The position numbers were made by a program, and so were the translations under genes. This document shows positions 31,638 to 42,356 of a DNA stretch of 64,000 nucleotides, in pieces. The stretch comes from Blastobasis lacticolella (lineage: Eukaryota > Arthropoda > Insecta > Lepidoptera > Blastobasidae): the NCBI GenBank assembly GCA_905147135.1, contig LR990044.1:20777622-20841621 (forward strand), given 5' to 3'. The first letter of the stretch is position 1; every line of letters begins with the position of its first letter. The notes beneath the pieces are model-generated. The model was not told where the DNA came from, ran no database searches, and saw nothing but the letters and a program-made list of their open reading frames with translations.

Positions 31638-34600
31638 CTACAATATATTGTAAGGATCGTAGTAATTCAGGCATGGTTGCGTGGATTTCAGTAACGCGCA
31701 TATCGTCCCGATCAAATCAAGGAGCGCATTCCTTTGCACTTTCGGGTTGTACACCTGGAAAACGTTAAATAATAATCAAATTATACGGAACGGCTAGGTA
31801 GGTATACCTAATCATTCAGATTAGTTGACTTTTCATCGGGTTAGATAAGTTGCAGTAAACTTATCTGACCCGATGATAGCGTCGCTGTGGAATTAGAATT
31901 GACATGACATTTCAAAGTGGCGACACTTCGTTCCAGCTTTCGCCACGGGGCTAGATAAGTTTGTGGAGTTATACACGGCTTATGTCAAGTTACACACACG
32001 TTACTACAAACTTATCTGACCAGGTTATCAAACCTGGAACTAAGTGTCGCCAATTGAAATGTCATTTGGCGGCAGTACCAAATTCAATAACAGCGACGCC
32101 GTCATTGGGCCAGGGCGTCGAGACCGCAAATTTATTAATCGCGTGATAGAACTGTAATTGGTTCCCAACCGCAGCTTAATCGCAATTTGACACGTTTTTG
32201 GTATTCTGCTACTTATAAAAGACCAAACAAATAGTGCGAAAAACGGTATTTTCCTCTTACTTGACAAGAATCTTAATTGCGAACAATTTATTAAAAAAAA
32301 AAAAAAAGAAACGGATTATGAAATAAATTAAAATAAATCTATCGTGAAAATTTCATGTTCATTTGTTTCGTCTCTTTTTAGGTAGATTTTAGAAGGCAAC
32401 AACTGACTCGCGCGCTAAGGGTTTCTATACCACCATTATAAATGTACAGCATCATCATCATCATCATCATCTTGGCGTTAAATCCCGGTTGCGCCCGCGC
32501 ACTACACGCGGGTGCCCGGGGTCCGCCTATAAATGTACAGCAGCAGAAATTTTTTATCTTCAACGCCTAGTGTTTTTTTTATCCTATTTTTTTTTTATTG
32601 GCCTAACTAGGTAATTAAGAAATTGAGGAATGCGCGTGTTATATTATATGGTATTGTAGTCTATTTTTAATTGTTATTTAAAGTTAGAGATACCTTAGAA
32701 CTATCGTAATTAATATTATTATTATCACAAAATAGCATAGTCGGATACCCTAACCGCTCGGCCACCAAGGCTTTCGGGCCGCTTGGGCTATGAGTATAGT
32801 GCCCCATAATCCCCCCTCCCCCGTAACCGCAGCCTTTAAAATACTAACATTATTAATGGTGACCGTTGGTATGTACTTCGGCTGGACCAGGCCGGTCTCG
32901 TATTCGGAACTCAATTGGAGTCTTGTACCGCTGCCCTCCTTTATGCACTTTGTCACCGTGAACGGGTCCAGGCCGGCGCTAGCAACGCACTGCAAGAGAA
33001 AAGGTTCAGGGTTAGGCACCCCACGGCTCATAACAGTCCACTGCAGGACTTAGGGCCTCTCCCACGAAAGAGGACGTCAATGTCATAATTTCCACGCTTG
33101 GCAGGCGGGTTGGAGATATAACATATAATTATAACAATGGAAAACGCTGCTGCCTAATTTCCAGCATACGGAGACTCTTCTTTTTTTGCCTTAAAAGCCC
33201 CCTTTTATAACAGTTGCATAATAGTAGTTTATGCAACTGTACATATAAAAGGGGGTATTAAAACATGAATGTCTGTTTATGATAATAGTTTGACACGAGT
33301 GTTTTAATACCTAATTATATGCAGTTGCATACACTACTTTATCTCCACTCATATTTTCATGTTAATATTTCGTACCTATTTTTTTGGCCGTTGGCGTTGG
33401 CCGTGTGGTGTGCGGCAGAGTGGAATAGCACCAACCCCTTACACTCATGGGTGTCGTACAAGGCGACTAATGTTTTCGAGGCAAAAGATCAAGAGTCTCC
33501 GTAGTCTGGAAAATGGGCAGCAGCATTTTCCATTGTTATATTTAAACACTGCGATCTCCAACCCGCCTGCCAAGCGTGGAGATTATGGCAATAACCTCCC
33601 CTTTCGTGGGAGAGGCCCTAAGTCCTGCAGTGGACTGTTACGGGCTGTGATGATGGTGTTTCCGAATGTTTTTTCTGCGGGAAAATAATTACACAGAAAT
33701 GTAAAAAGGAAAATTTAAATTTTGAATTTGTTACAGACATCTAGGTATTCAGCCTACATTTCGCCGTGTTACGGCGCCCAACAAAAATGTAATAAATAAA
33801 AGTGTTACATAATGATTAAAAAGTTATTTTACGATACAGCTGTAATGAAATTAGTATGGGAAATGCTGTATCGAAAAGTAATTTTATCTGCACTCGTAGC
33901 GTAATGTTCCAATTTCATATTCGAAAACAGTTGGTTAAGGATACACTTTTTTCACGCCATTCTATAAAAATTTAAAATATTATTTTATGATACAGCATTT
34001 CCCATACTAATTTAATTACAGCTGTAACGTAAAATAACTTTTTAATCATTATGCAACACTTTTATTTATAAATTTTTGTCGGGCGCCGAGACACGGCGAT
34101 ATGTAGGCTGAATACCTAAATGTCTTTGACAAATTCAAAATTTAAATTTTTCTGTTCATATTTGTGTGTAATTATTATTGACTCGCAGCTTACCTCCAGC
34201 AAAGTTGAAAAAAGTATAGGTACGAAATTTCAACATGAAAATATGAGTGTAGATAAAGTAGTGTATGCAACTGCATATAATTAGGTATTAAAACACTCGT
34301 GTCAAACTATTATCATAAACAGACACTCATGTTTTAATACCTCCTTTTATATGACAGTTGCATAAACTACTATTTTAAAATTTTAGTCTGGCGTGAAAAA
34401 AGTGTATCCTTAAACGACTGTTTTTGAATATGAAATTGGCACATTACGCTATGAGGGTAGATAAACTACTATTTCGATATAGCTGTAATGAAAATAGTAT
34501 GGGAAATGCTCTAACGAAAAGTATTTTTTTCAAATTTCATAGACTGGCCTGAAAAAAGTGTAGGTACCCTTAAACTACTGTTTTCGAAGATGTAATTAGA

Positions 34601-37600
34601 ACATTACGCTATGAGTGTAGGTAAAATAACTTATAACTTAACCGACAGAAAAGGTTTGATAACTACCGACCAACTTTATGTAAAACTTTTACTTAAATAT
34701 TTTTTACTGACTTTAATGAAACCAAGCTATGAACCGTCTGAACTAGCTTTTAAATAAACCACATCCAATCTATATGTTCAGGAGCTACGATGGCACAGAC
34801 AGACTCACATCTCCACAGATACACAGAGCCTTCGATAAAAAAGGAAAAATAATCATCTTAGCGTTAATGTCCCAGTTGTGCTCTCGCGCACGAGGGCCCG
34901 GGGTCCGCCTTGACCATGTTCCAGGATTTGGCAGGTCAGGTAATTATAGTGGAGCGACTGCCATCTGACCTCCATGACCCTGCTACCAGGGAAACCTGAC
35001 CAGATTGGATCATGGTTACACATCCAGTCGCCTGAATGTGCAGGTTTCATCACGATGTTTACTACTACAATATAATGTACATAACTCAGAAAACTTATTT
35101 AAGGCCTCGGACAGTGCCATCCGCGTCGCTCGGTTTTGGACTGGAAAAATTTAAGTAATGATAAAATAAATATTTATATACAATATACATACATACATAA
35201 ATACATACTTTAACCTAATTATCATTGACACGATAAGAAGAACTCAGAAAACAGTCATTGGTACATGACCGGAGCGGGATTCGAACCCGGGACCTCTGGC
35301 TTACGAGTTGCATACTCTAACCGCTCGGCCACCGACGCTCTCAATTAATTATAGATATGTGAGTTAATGTAGAAATTGTGATTAGGTATTGACAATTTTA
35401 CCAAATTAGTTGAGTTATTTGTTTTACTTTTTTGCAAATACTCCCATATACAAAATTAATGCTTTTTTAAACTTTAGTCTCGTTTGTAAACATTTTGATA
35501 GATAGAATACTCACCCTCCCGTCATTTTTAGTGGCAGCCAAGGTCTCCATTTCGCAGGCTAAGTAGTCGACCATGTGGGTGTCACCATACGACTTCAGAC
35601 GCATCAGCTCCAGCGCACAGTCCTGCATCATGTTGCCAAGGCACTCCGTGGGCCCGTGTGGGCAGTAGAAGCCACCCATGCCGTAGTCAACGCTCTGTAG
35701 AAATGAAAACATCAAGCTTTTTATTCTACGCTGTGATAAGCGAGCAGACAGCCCACATGATGGTAAGAGGTATTCATGCATTTAGGTTGCAGGCGACAAA
35801 AACGCAGATTGCAGGTACATTGTCACTGTAAGGACTAAGGATGTAATGCCTCATGCCTGTAATTGCGCTGGCTAAATTATCCTCCAAATCAGAACACAAA
35901 AATGCCGGCACTTTACTGGCGGCAGAAATAGATAAGGCGGTGGTACTCACCCAGGCGGACTCCTCAGTCTTAACAGAGTCCTACCATCTAATAAAAAAGT
36001 CCTACCATCTCATAGCGCCTGCCCATAGGTTTACGGAGCTTATAGCAACACCCTTCACTGATTTATAGAAGGTTCATGTACAACAGAGGACTGTTATAGG
36101 ATGTTAATAATGGTTATACTCACATAGTATTATTTGCATTTGGTTTAAGTTATTGCTGTGTAGTAGTCATGGGCATTGACTAAGCAATGATCTGCAATTA
36201 GTAGATGATCCATCCTCTTGCTGAAAGCTCCTACCAGGAAACAAACTTCCGTGGCCAACCTGGAAGCCCCTAAATAGGCTGCTAACCCAGGTAGGCCAAT
36301 GATAATGAATCTCTTCAGGTAGGGATATACAAATGACAGTTTTAAGTGTGACTGGCGTATCTTCACAAACCATGGACCAATACAATACAATACAAAAACT
36401 CTTTATTTGCACACTAGATACATACATGGGATAAAATACATAATAAAAAGCAGTACAAAGGGCGGTCTTATCACTAGCGTGATCTCTTCCAGACAACCTT
36501 GGTATGGAAAGTAAAAGAAAAGTATTTTAGTCATTGATAGGTAGTGCACACAAAAACGATACAAAAATTTACAATGAAAACAAAAACAATTGGAAAGCTA
36601 GTAACCTAGCACCCATAATTACCCCACTAAAGTCAAGTAATGTTGTTTTATTTTTTTCTTGAAACTGTACAACGATTCTGCGCACCTTATATCCCGGGGA
36701 AGACTGTTCCATAGTCTAGCCGCCTGCAGTGCGAACGATTTGTGATAGAAGTCAGTTGTATGGGCAGGAATCTCGAGCATCTTCTCACGGCATGCACGCA
36801 AAGAGCGGCTCTGGGTCAATACCCACTTTTTGTATTCAAAGCCAATGCTTTGAATACAAAAAGTTCCCCGAGATACTTCGGCGATGACTTCCCGAACAAC
36901 ACGCAGTGAAGAAGGGAGACAATACGAGCATTCCGGCCGGACCACCTCGTTTCATTTCTCGTACTTGTTCGAGACCAGTTCATACGCTGTATGCTTCGCC
37001 GAATACTGTGCGAATAGTGTAAGGTTAGTCCATCGACTCGATAAGAAGATGAAGTTCATGACGAAGATGATGATTATGAGCTTTTCTCATTATAAAAACT
37101 TTACTCCCTTGATGTGGTATTCTTCTTATCGAGTCGATGGACTTAACTCCCCTTACACTTTGTTCGCCCAGTATTTGGCAATGCGGTATTAATACTTGCG
37201 GACCCTAGCAGAAGCCGGGACTGACCGCTCAGATGTTGGTGATGCAATATGAATAGAACTTACATTTTAGACTCCTCAAGTTTGACAAAGTTTTACCACC
37301 GGCATATATATGTTTTGAAGGTTTAAACTTCAGGATCCTTTATGGTGTCTTAGCAAGTAGAATAATAGCAACATAGCCTGCGGTTACTCCTTACTATCAG
37401 AAGGCCATAAGTTTGTATGCTAAATAAAATAAAAAGTTTTTTTCGAATATATGGCAAAACCAAACAACCAATTCCATACAGTCATAGATCGTGAGTGCCA
37501 CAAAACTGGGCTTCAATGTTATCTACTTTCGTGATTTTTCCATACAAACGGTGCCGGAGGGAGGACTCTGTCAAGCCAGAGGAATTAAGGCTTCTGTCCC

Positions 37601-39212
37601 CCGAGTGCACTCCAGCGCACTCCATACAAACGTGGTTTGGTCATATTTTCAAGATTACGCTATCCAGGTCAATTAAATTTTGTAAATGTGATCCAGAAAC
37701 TAATATCTACTCTTATAGTTTGTCAGATTGGGAAATTATAAATCCCGTGCACCTTTCAAACGACATACCTATCTTATCAAAAATCTGTCTGATATTAGTT
37801 TACAAAATTGAATTGGCTTTGATAGCGTAATATTGACAATATGAAAAAACACAACGCAACACTCATACAATAACAGCTCTCATGCATGACAATGCCTTTG
37901 AGGTTTTTCACATAAAATGTAATCTGCGAAAATAAAGATTCATACACATTCTGGGCGACAGCCACCGCTTACCATCAGGCAGGCTGTCTGCTCATTTGTC
38001 ATTGTGTAGAACAGAAAAAGGGATTGCACGCACTTCAGCATTGCCGTAGGGGATTAGTTTCAGACTGATATATTGCTCTAACAGATGGACTGCCGGTTGC
38101 AATTGCTGCCTCACGAACTTTGCGGTCTCGGTGGATTTGCTCTCGTAGTAGACTGTGACGCTGATCTGGAATTATGAGAAGTAAAGCGAAGAATAAGATA
38201 AGTAAGTTCCGTCCGATAAGTAAGCGTCGTTGGCCGAGTGGTTACGGTATCCGACACGTAAGCGAGAGGTACCGGGTCCGAGTCCCACTGCGGTCATGTA
38301 CCAATGACTCTTGTATGATTTTTATGTACATTAGTTGAATTTGGCTTGCAAGCTGCCTTGCAAGCCACAAATTGAATCGCTTTCCATTTTTTGTGGACAG
38401 TACACCCCTCGCTCGCCAATTCAACTCCCTGCGCAGCCTGACACTTTTTTTTCACCGTATGTGGTTGTCAACGTTACTGGTCCATATCGACAGAGAAGTG
38501 GTACTGGACTCGCTGTAGTGTAAAGGGTCACTCGCCACTGTCCTTGACCAATGTAAATCAGCCATAAGTGGCGCGCTTTATGGAGGTCTAAGTCCAGCAA
38601 TGGACTGCGGAGGGCTGATGATGATGATGATGATGATGACGATGAAATCGCACAGCGACCGAGTGGCTTGTCTCCGACAGATTGCCTATCTATACCATTG
38701 AAACGTGTTGTAGATGGCGAGTAATATCATACATAGAAACAGACCATTTGATTCTAATACTTTCGTAGTTTCAGTGCTTACGTGTTGTGTAAGCCCCGGG
38801 TATACGTGGCTAATAAGTGCTTAACCTGCCGGTATCTATTAAGAGGTCCCGCGGGAGACTCAAGAAGTGATGAATTGACGGCGCCGAATCAGATGCGAAA
38901 ACCAGAGGCTTATTACGTGAGGATGCCGATTGGGTAAAGTGAAGAAGAAAGATTAGAATAGCGAATCCTGGTAGAAGATGGGGTTGAACGTTCGCAATAT
39001 GATGATGATGATAATGACTTTCGTAAACCATAAAATTATGACAAAACCCTCGACTATGAGGCTCAGACTCAAGTCCTACAGTGGACTATTAGACTTAAAC
39101 CTGATGTTGACGTACAACTCACCTTTCTATCTGCATCATATTCGAAATATCCATTTGTAACACTAATAACAGCGAACACAATTAGACACAAACAACTGCA
39201 CATTCGTATCAT
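31638..39212 (-). CDS. GILT: GILT-C: GILT-like protein without redox cysteines
   Basis: Exons in coding order: 39212-39123, 38165-38034, 35694-35515, 32989-32849 and 31754-31638, giving 219 residues with all junctions in phase 0. Signal peptide LCLIVFAVISVTNG. Exon 2 reads VYYESKSTET at 35-44: both active-site positions lack cysteine, as in GILT-B. Exon 3 keeps the signature CPHGPTECLGN at 85-95 with Cys100, and is two codons longer than in A and B. Exon 4 ends PTVTINN. Exon 5 ends with the conserved QPC and a short tail. AATAAA follows the stop by about ten bases (31628-31623). B and C share more residues in exon 2 (RQQLQPAVHLL) than either shares with A, so they look like the younger pair. 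Function beyond a GILT-type fold is unknown. Confidence 0.87.
31834..32105. mobile_element. Foldback element in GILT-C intron 4
   Basis: The first hairpin is at 31833-31876 (CATCGGGTTAGATAAGTT and its complement). A larger imperfect palindrome follows, with arms about 31878-31963 and 32018-32102, sharing GACATTTCAA, GGCGACAC and AGCGACGCC blocks in opposite senses. No coding capacity. Confidence 0.75.
32447..32530 (-). mobile_element. SINE-1 fragment
   Basis: CATCATCATCATCTTGGCGT, AAATCCCGGTTGCGC and GCCCGGGGTCCGCCT. Only the 3' end of the family is present. Confidence 0.6.
33030..33165 (-). mobile_element. SINE-3 family tail
   Basis: AACAGTCCACTGCAGGACTT, AGGGCCTCTCCCACGAAAG, CCACGCTTGGCAGGCGGGTT and AACAATGGAAAACGCTGCTG, the reverse complement of the 33530-33650 copy. 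It lies 40 bases from the exon 4 acceptor of GILT-C. Confidence 0.75.
33195..34376. mobile_element. Large foldback element, about 1.2 kb, with nested SINE
   Basis: The outer left arm is about 33195-33385 and the outer right arm about 34205-34376. They are reverse complements through GACACGAGTGTTTTAATACC, ATATGCAGTTGCATACACTA and TCATATTTTCATGTT. Inner arms (33665-33890 and 33970-34180) pair through GATACAGCTGTAATG, GCTGTATC and CGCCGTGTTACGGCGCC-type blocks. A SINE-3 copy (33390-33655) interrupts the left arm only. A further diverged arm runs to 34630. Lies in GILT-C intron 3. Confidence 0.85.
33390..33655 (+). mobile_element. SINE-3 copy inside the foldback element
   Basis: Complete family order from GCCGTGTGGTGTGCGGCAGA to GGACTGTTACGGGCTGTGAT. 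It has no partner in the right arm of the foldback, so it arrived after the palindrome formed. Confidence 0.85.
34850..35341 (-). mobile_element. SINE-1 in two pieces
   Basis: The body (34850-35096) and the head (35250-35341, with GGATTCGAACCCGGGACCTC and CGGCCACCGACGCTC) are separated by about 150 bases of unrelated AT-rich DNA. The sequence ACTCAGAAAA occurs on both sides of the gap. It could be one copy with an insertion or two adjacent partial copies. Confidence 0.65.
35735..35995 (+). mobile_element. SINE-4 family copy in GILT-C intron 2
   Basis: GCGAGCAGACAGCCCACATG, CATTGTCACTGTAAGGACTA, GGCAGAAATAGATAAGGCGG and CCAGGCGGACTCCTCAGTCT, with the family order. It begins about 40 bases from exon 3. 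Confidence 0.7.
36380..36945 (-). pseudogene. LINE ORF2 C-terminus and 3' tail
   Basis: Minus-strand codons: CREKMLEIPAHTTDFYHKSF, ALQAARLWNSLPRDIRCAES and LYSFKKKIKQHYLTLVG, followed by about 230 bases of tail ending in a TTTGTATTGTATTG-type run (complement at 36385-36400). The FxxKSFxxxAxRLWNSLP motif is that of CR1/Jockey-like ORF2 ends. An 18-bp perfect hairpin (36825-36842 with 36847-36864) lies inside the codons. Confidence 0.8.
37027..37143. repeat. 23-bp perfect inverted repeat pair
   Basis: AGTCCATCGACTCGATAAGA (37027-37049 in full) is matched exactly in reverse complement at 37121-37143. The 71-base spacer is not a repeat seen elsewhere in the window. Confidence 0.8.
38224..38345 (+). 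mobile_element. SINE-1 head copy
   Basis: GTTGGCCGAGTGGTTACGGT, the CGACACGTAAGCGAGAGGT arm and GGGTCCGAGTCCCACTGC. The TCGTAA loop is changed to ACGTAA. 3' truncated. Confidence 0.7.
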
Positions 39213-42200
39213 ATTGAAATTACAAATTACCTATTTATTATAACTCATATTAAAACACACGACAGTGAAACTTCAATATATTTTTGTGACTTCTCTAACG
39301 CTAGCCGTACAAGCAATGCATAAGCGTTAATTTACAGAAATGTTTTTCAACAAAGGTTGGCATACGTATGAGATCCCGCGGTTTCGTCCGTAGCATATTC
39401 GCATTAGTTGAATAAAAGAATAGAGTAATCATTGTTCATTGTTCATCGTCGATAATGTGTCTTTGTAGGTTTGCCAACAAATATCAAAGATAGGGATTTG
39501 TTACAAGTTTCATTATAAGTTAACACTCTGGGTTATGTGTCCGCTTTAAAATTAACACACCTATTTTCATCAGTTCCCTGTGGCATTATACTAGACTTTG
39601 CTTTTCCATTGGTCTTCGAACATTTTGGGATGCGGTCTTTATCCCATGTGGCCACTTCTGTTTCGCGATTTTGAGAGCTGCGGCATTATTCTGAGAATAC
39701 TTTGGTGCTGCTATGTATTGTGTCATCAATGTTGATCCTATCATAAATATTGGTATATTTTACATATTACGTTGAGTGACTTAGAGATTTGTCCTTTTAT
39801 TATTATGTTTTTTGTCTTCAGGTATTGCCATTGGGGGCTTCGACCAGTTCCTATTTAGTCGCCGGTAATAAAATAGTGTCCAAATAGATAAATTTCTAAA
39901 GAATATGTATCACAAAATATGAACATAAAACAGACAATCATTATTGTTCATAATGTCGTTTAACTCAGCGTGAAATTATAACAAATTATTTAAACAGGTG
40001 CGACACAAGGTTAGGGTACAATACAACTCAATGTCATAATTTTAGTTGTAGCTTGTTGTTTCTGCTGGTTGTACGTAATTGTAACCTGGGTAACAATATT
40101 CATTATTTGATTGATTAGTGATAATTACTATTACTAATTGGAATTACTGCTACTGCTAATCACATTGGATATAATTATTAAGTATTTACATTTAGTACGC
40201 TTAGTTAGTAAGTTGCAATATCAGTGTAGTTATCGGCAATCTGATCTGATAAATCCTGGATCATGGTCAAGGCGGACCCCGGGCAACAACCGGGACATTA
40301 ACGCCATGATGATTCTTAGTGTAACTAGCGGAATATAGTAATTTTAATATTGAATAGATTATGGATCCAGTTCGCAAGTGCTCTCTTGTCTGTCAAGAAT
40401 TTTGCTACTCGTTATGATATCTTCAAAACCATGTCGACTGAGGTAAAATTATCGTCAGTTATTGTGAATGTACGTGAACATGAACTAAGAGGATTTATAA
40501 ACATTTTTTATATCAATTGGCAGATAACACCAAGCATCGCAAAAATATGTTACGTCCTAAAAGTATAATTTCTCCGCGTGATATCTTTTGTCATCAAGCT
40601 GGTCAAAACCTTCAGAACAACATCCAGACTGTTAAAACCTTTAAAATAACCCCTACTTAAAGCGACATGCCCCAATCGTCATTTCCACTTCTTAAGACAT
40701 CCAGGAGCTCGTTTTGTTTTGTTTGGAGTTTGAAAGGGTTATAGTTTTAATTTAACGGTCTCTTTATACTTGAGCAATGCGGCCAGCTCCCTGGACATCA
40801 ATGCAAAGTTTTTGGGAATAAGGTTTTCTTGTATTTTGCATCGCGGTGGTACGTGACTCGGCAAGCAAGCCTTCCAACCAGTATGAGTAACAGGCTGCAG
40901 GTAGATGGTGGATGTGATAAGCCGAGGACTCAATGTAGGAGACCTATTTCCAGTGGACTAGTATAGCCTGATGATAAATACGATAATGATAATAATAATC
41001 ATGACAACATCTTACCGAATGCGCCAAAAGTGAAGAACCGCAACATGATTTTAAAATATCATCGAAACTTGGGAGTATATTGTGTAAACTATGGCAAAAG
41101 TTAACAGAAATATCCAATAAGGCTGCACGAGATAGATGCAATAGGATATAAGAAGTACTATGACAAAGAAATATAGAATTTCCATTTAGTTTTGGTATTC
41201 ATTTTAATGTTTTTCTGTTTGTTTTTGTGTTTACATTTTTCATGATAATCCAAAACAAAGAGATGTGCCAAAAGTACGAAAATGACAGTAACATTTTTAA
41301 GGTCGCAGATAAAATAATATCTATGATATTTTCCAAAAAGGTGGACTAGTATCAAGATTGAAAAGGTTTTAGGTAAACATTTTTATTATAGGTGTCGTTA
41401 TTGAACGCTTTGTACTGTGACACTTCGACCTTTACCGTCGTCGATCTACCTTGCAGGACTAGTCACGCTGTCTTCCGGTACTTGGTCACCACTAGAGCCC
41501 CCTTGGTCATCTTTTCTGAGAGCTATGGGCCCTGCCCACAGCCACTTTAAAAAATCTAGAAAACGCTGTAACCCGTTTTCTGATTTACGGATATGCTCTG
41601 CCTATAAGAAAGTCAATTCCTTGTACACGATCTTCGTAGTGCTAAGGGTTGATATATTATTCTCTTCGGACACCACACAGCACAACCATTTTACCCCACT
41701 GTGAGCTAAATTTTCTCAATTGCTAATAGAGAGGCACTAGAAGAATAAAATAAAATAAAAAATAAATAATGGTGGACAAAATCACACAGCGTTGCATGCA
41801 TCATGGTCAGTCGTCCCGGGACATGCGTCGTAATATCGGGCTACTCTTCAACAACGGCACGCCGTAGGAAACCCGGAACATACCCTTAAAATGTTTGTAT
41901 TAATATATCTTACTATAATATAACAATGATTTATTTAGCACCAAAACAGTTAACATTAACATATTGATCGCAAACAATTAGGTACATTATATTGTAAATT
42001 TATAAATTTAATTAAGATAGGTAAATTAACGACGAAGACAAATTCCTTCAGATTATATATTGTATGTTCTTTGATTTAACATATAACAGTGATTAGACAT
42101 CTACAAAATAACAACCAAATATATTTATACTTTTAGGAACCAGAATGATTATTTATACTCGTAGTACCCATACAACATTTCACCAGAAAAAAAGGCTAGA

Positions 42201-42356
42201 AAATAATTGACAACAATTAACTGAAATTGGTGTAAAAATGAACTATCATGAAGAAAACCATTACGCCATTCTCACTCACGGTTCCACGGTCATTCATGAG
42301 TCGCGTTCAATTGTTTCGTTATTTTTCTACATAAACATCGTCTACGTAATACTCCT
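39213..42356. other. Intergenic DNA between GILT-C and the CNBD2-like gene
   Basis: No gene is supported. It holds a SINE-1 piece (40235-40315), an RTE tail remnant (41425-41560, -) and a repeat at 41765-41900 related to 6250-6300 (CATACCCTTAAAATG). AATAAA at 41935-41930 on the minus strand may serve the CNBD2-like gene, 420 bases after its stop. Confidence 0.5.

Noticed and set aside
32790..33053. 87-codon plus-strand frame opposite GILT-C exon 4
   Set aside because: Antisense shadow of a clear exon; no splice or domain support.
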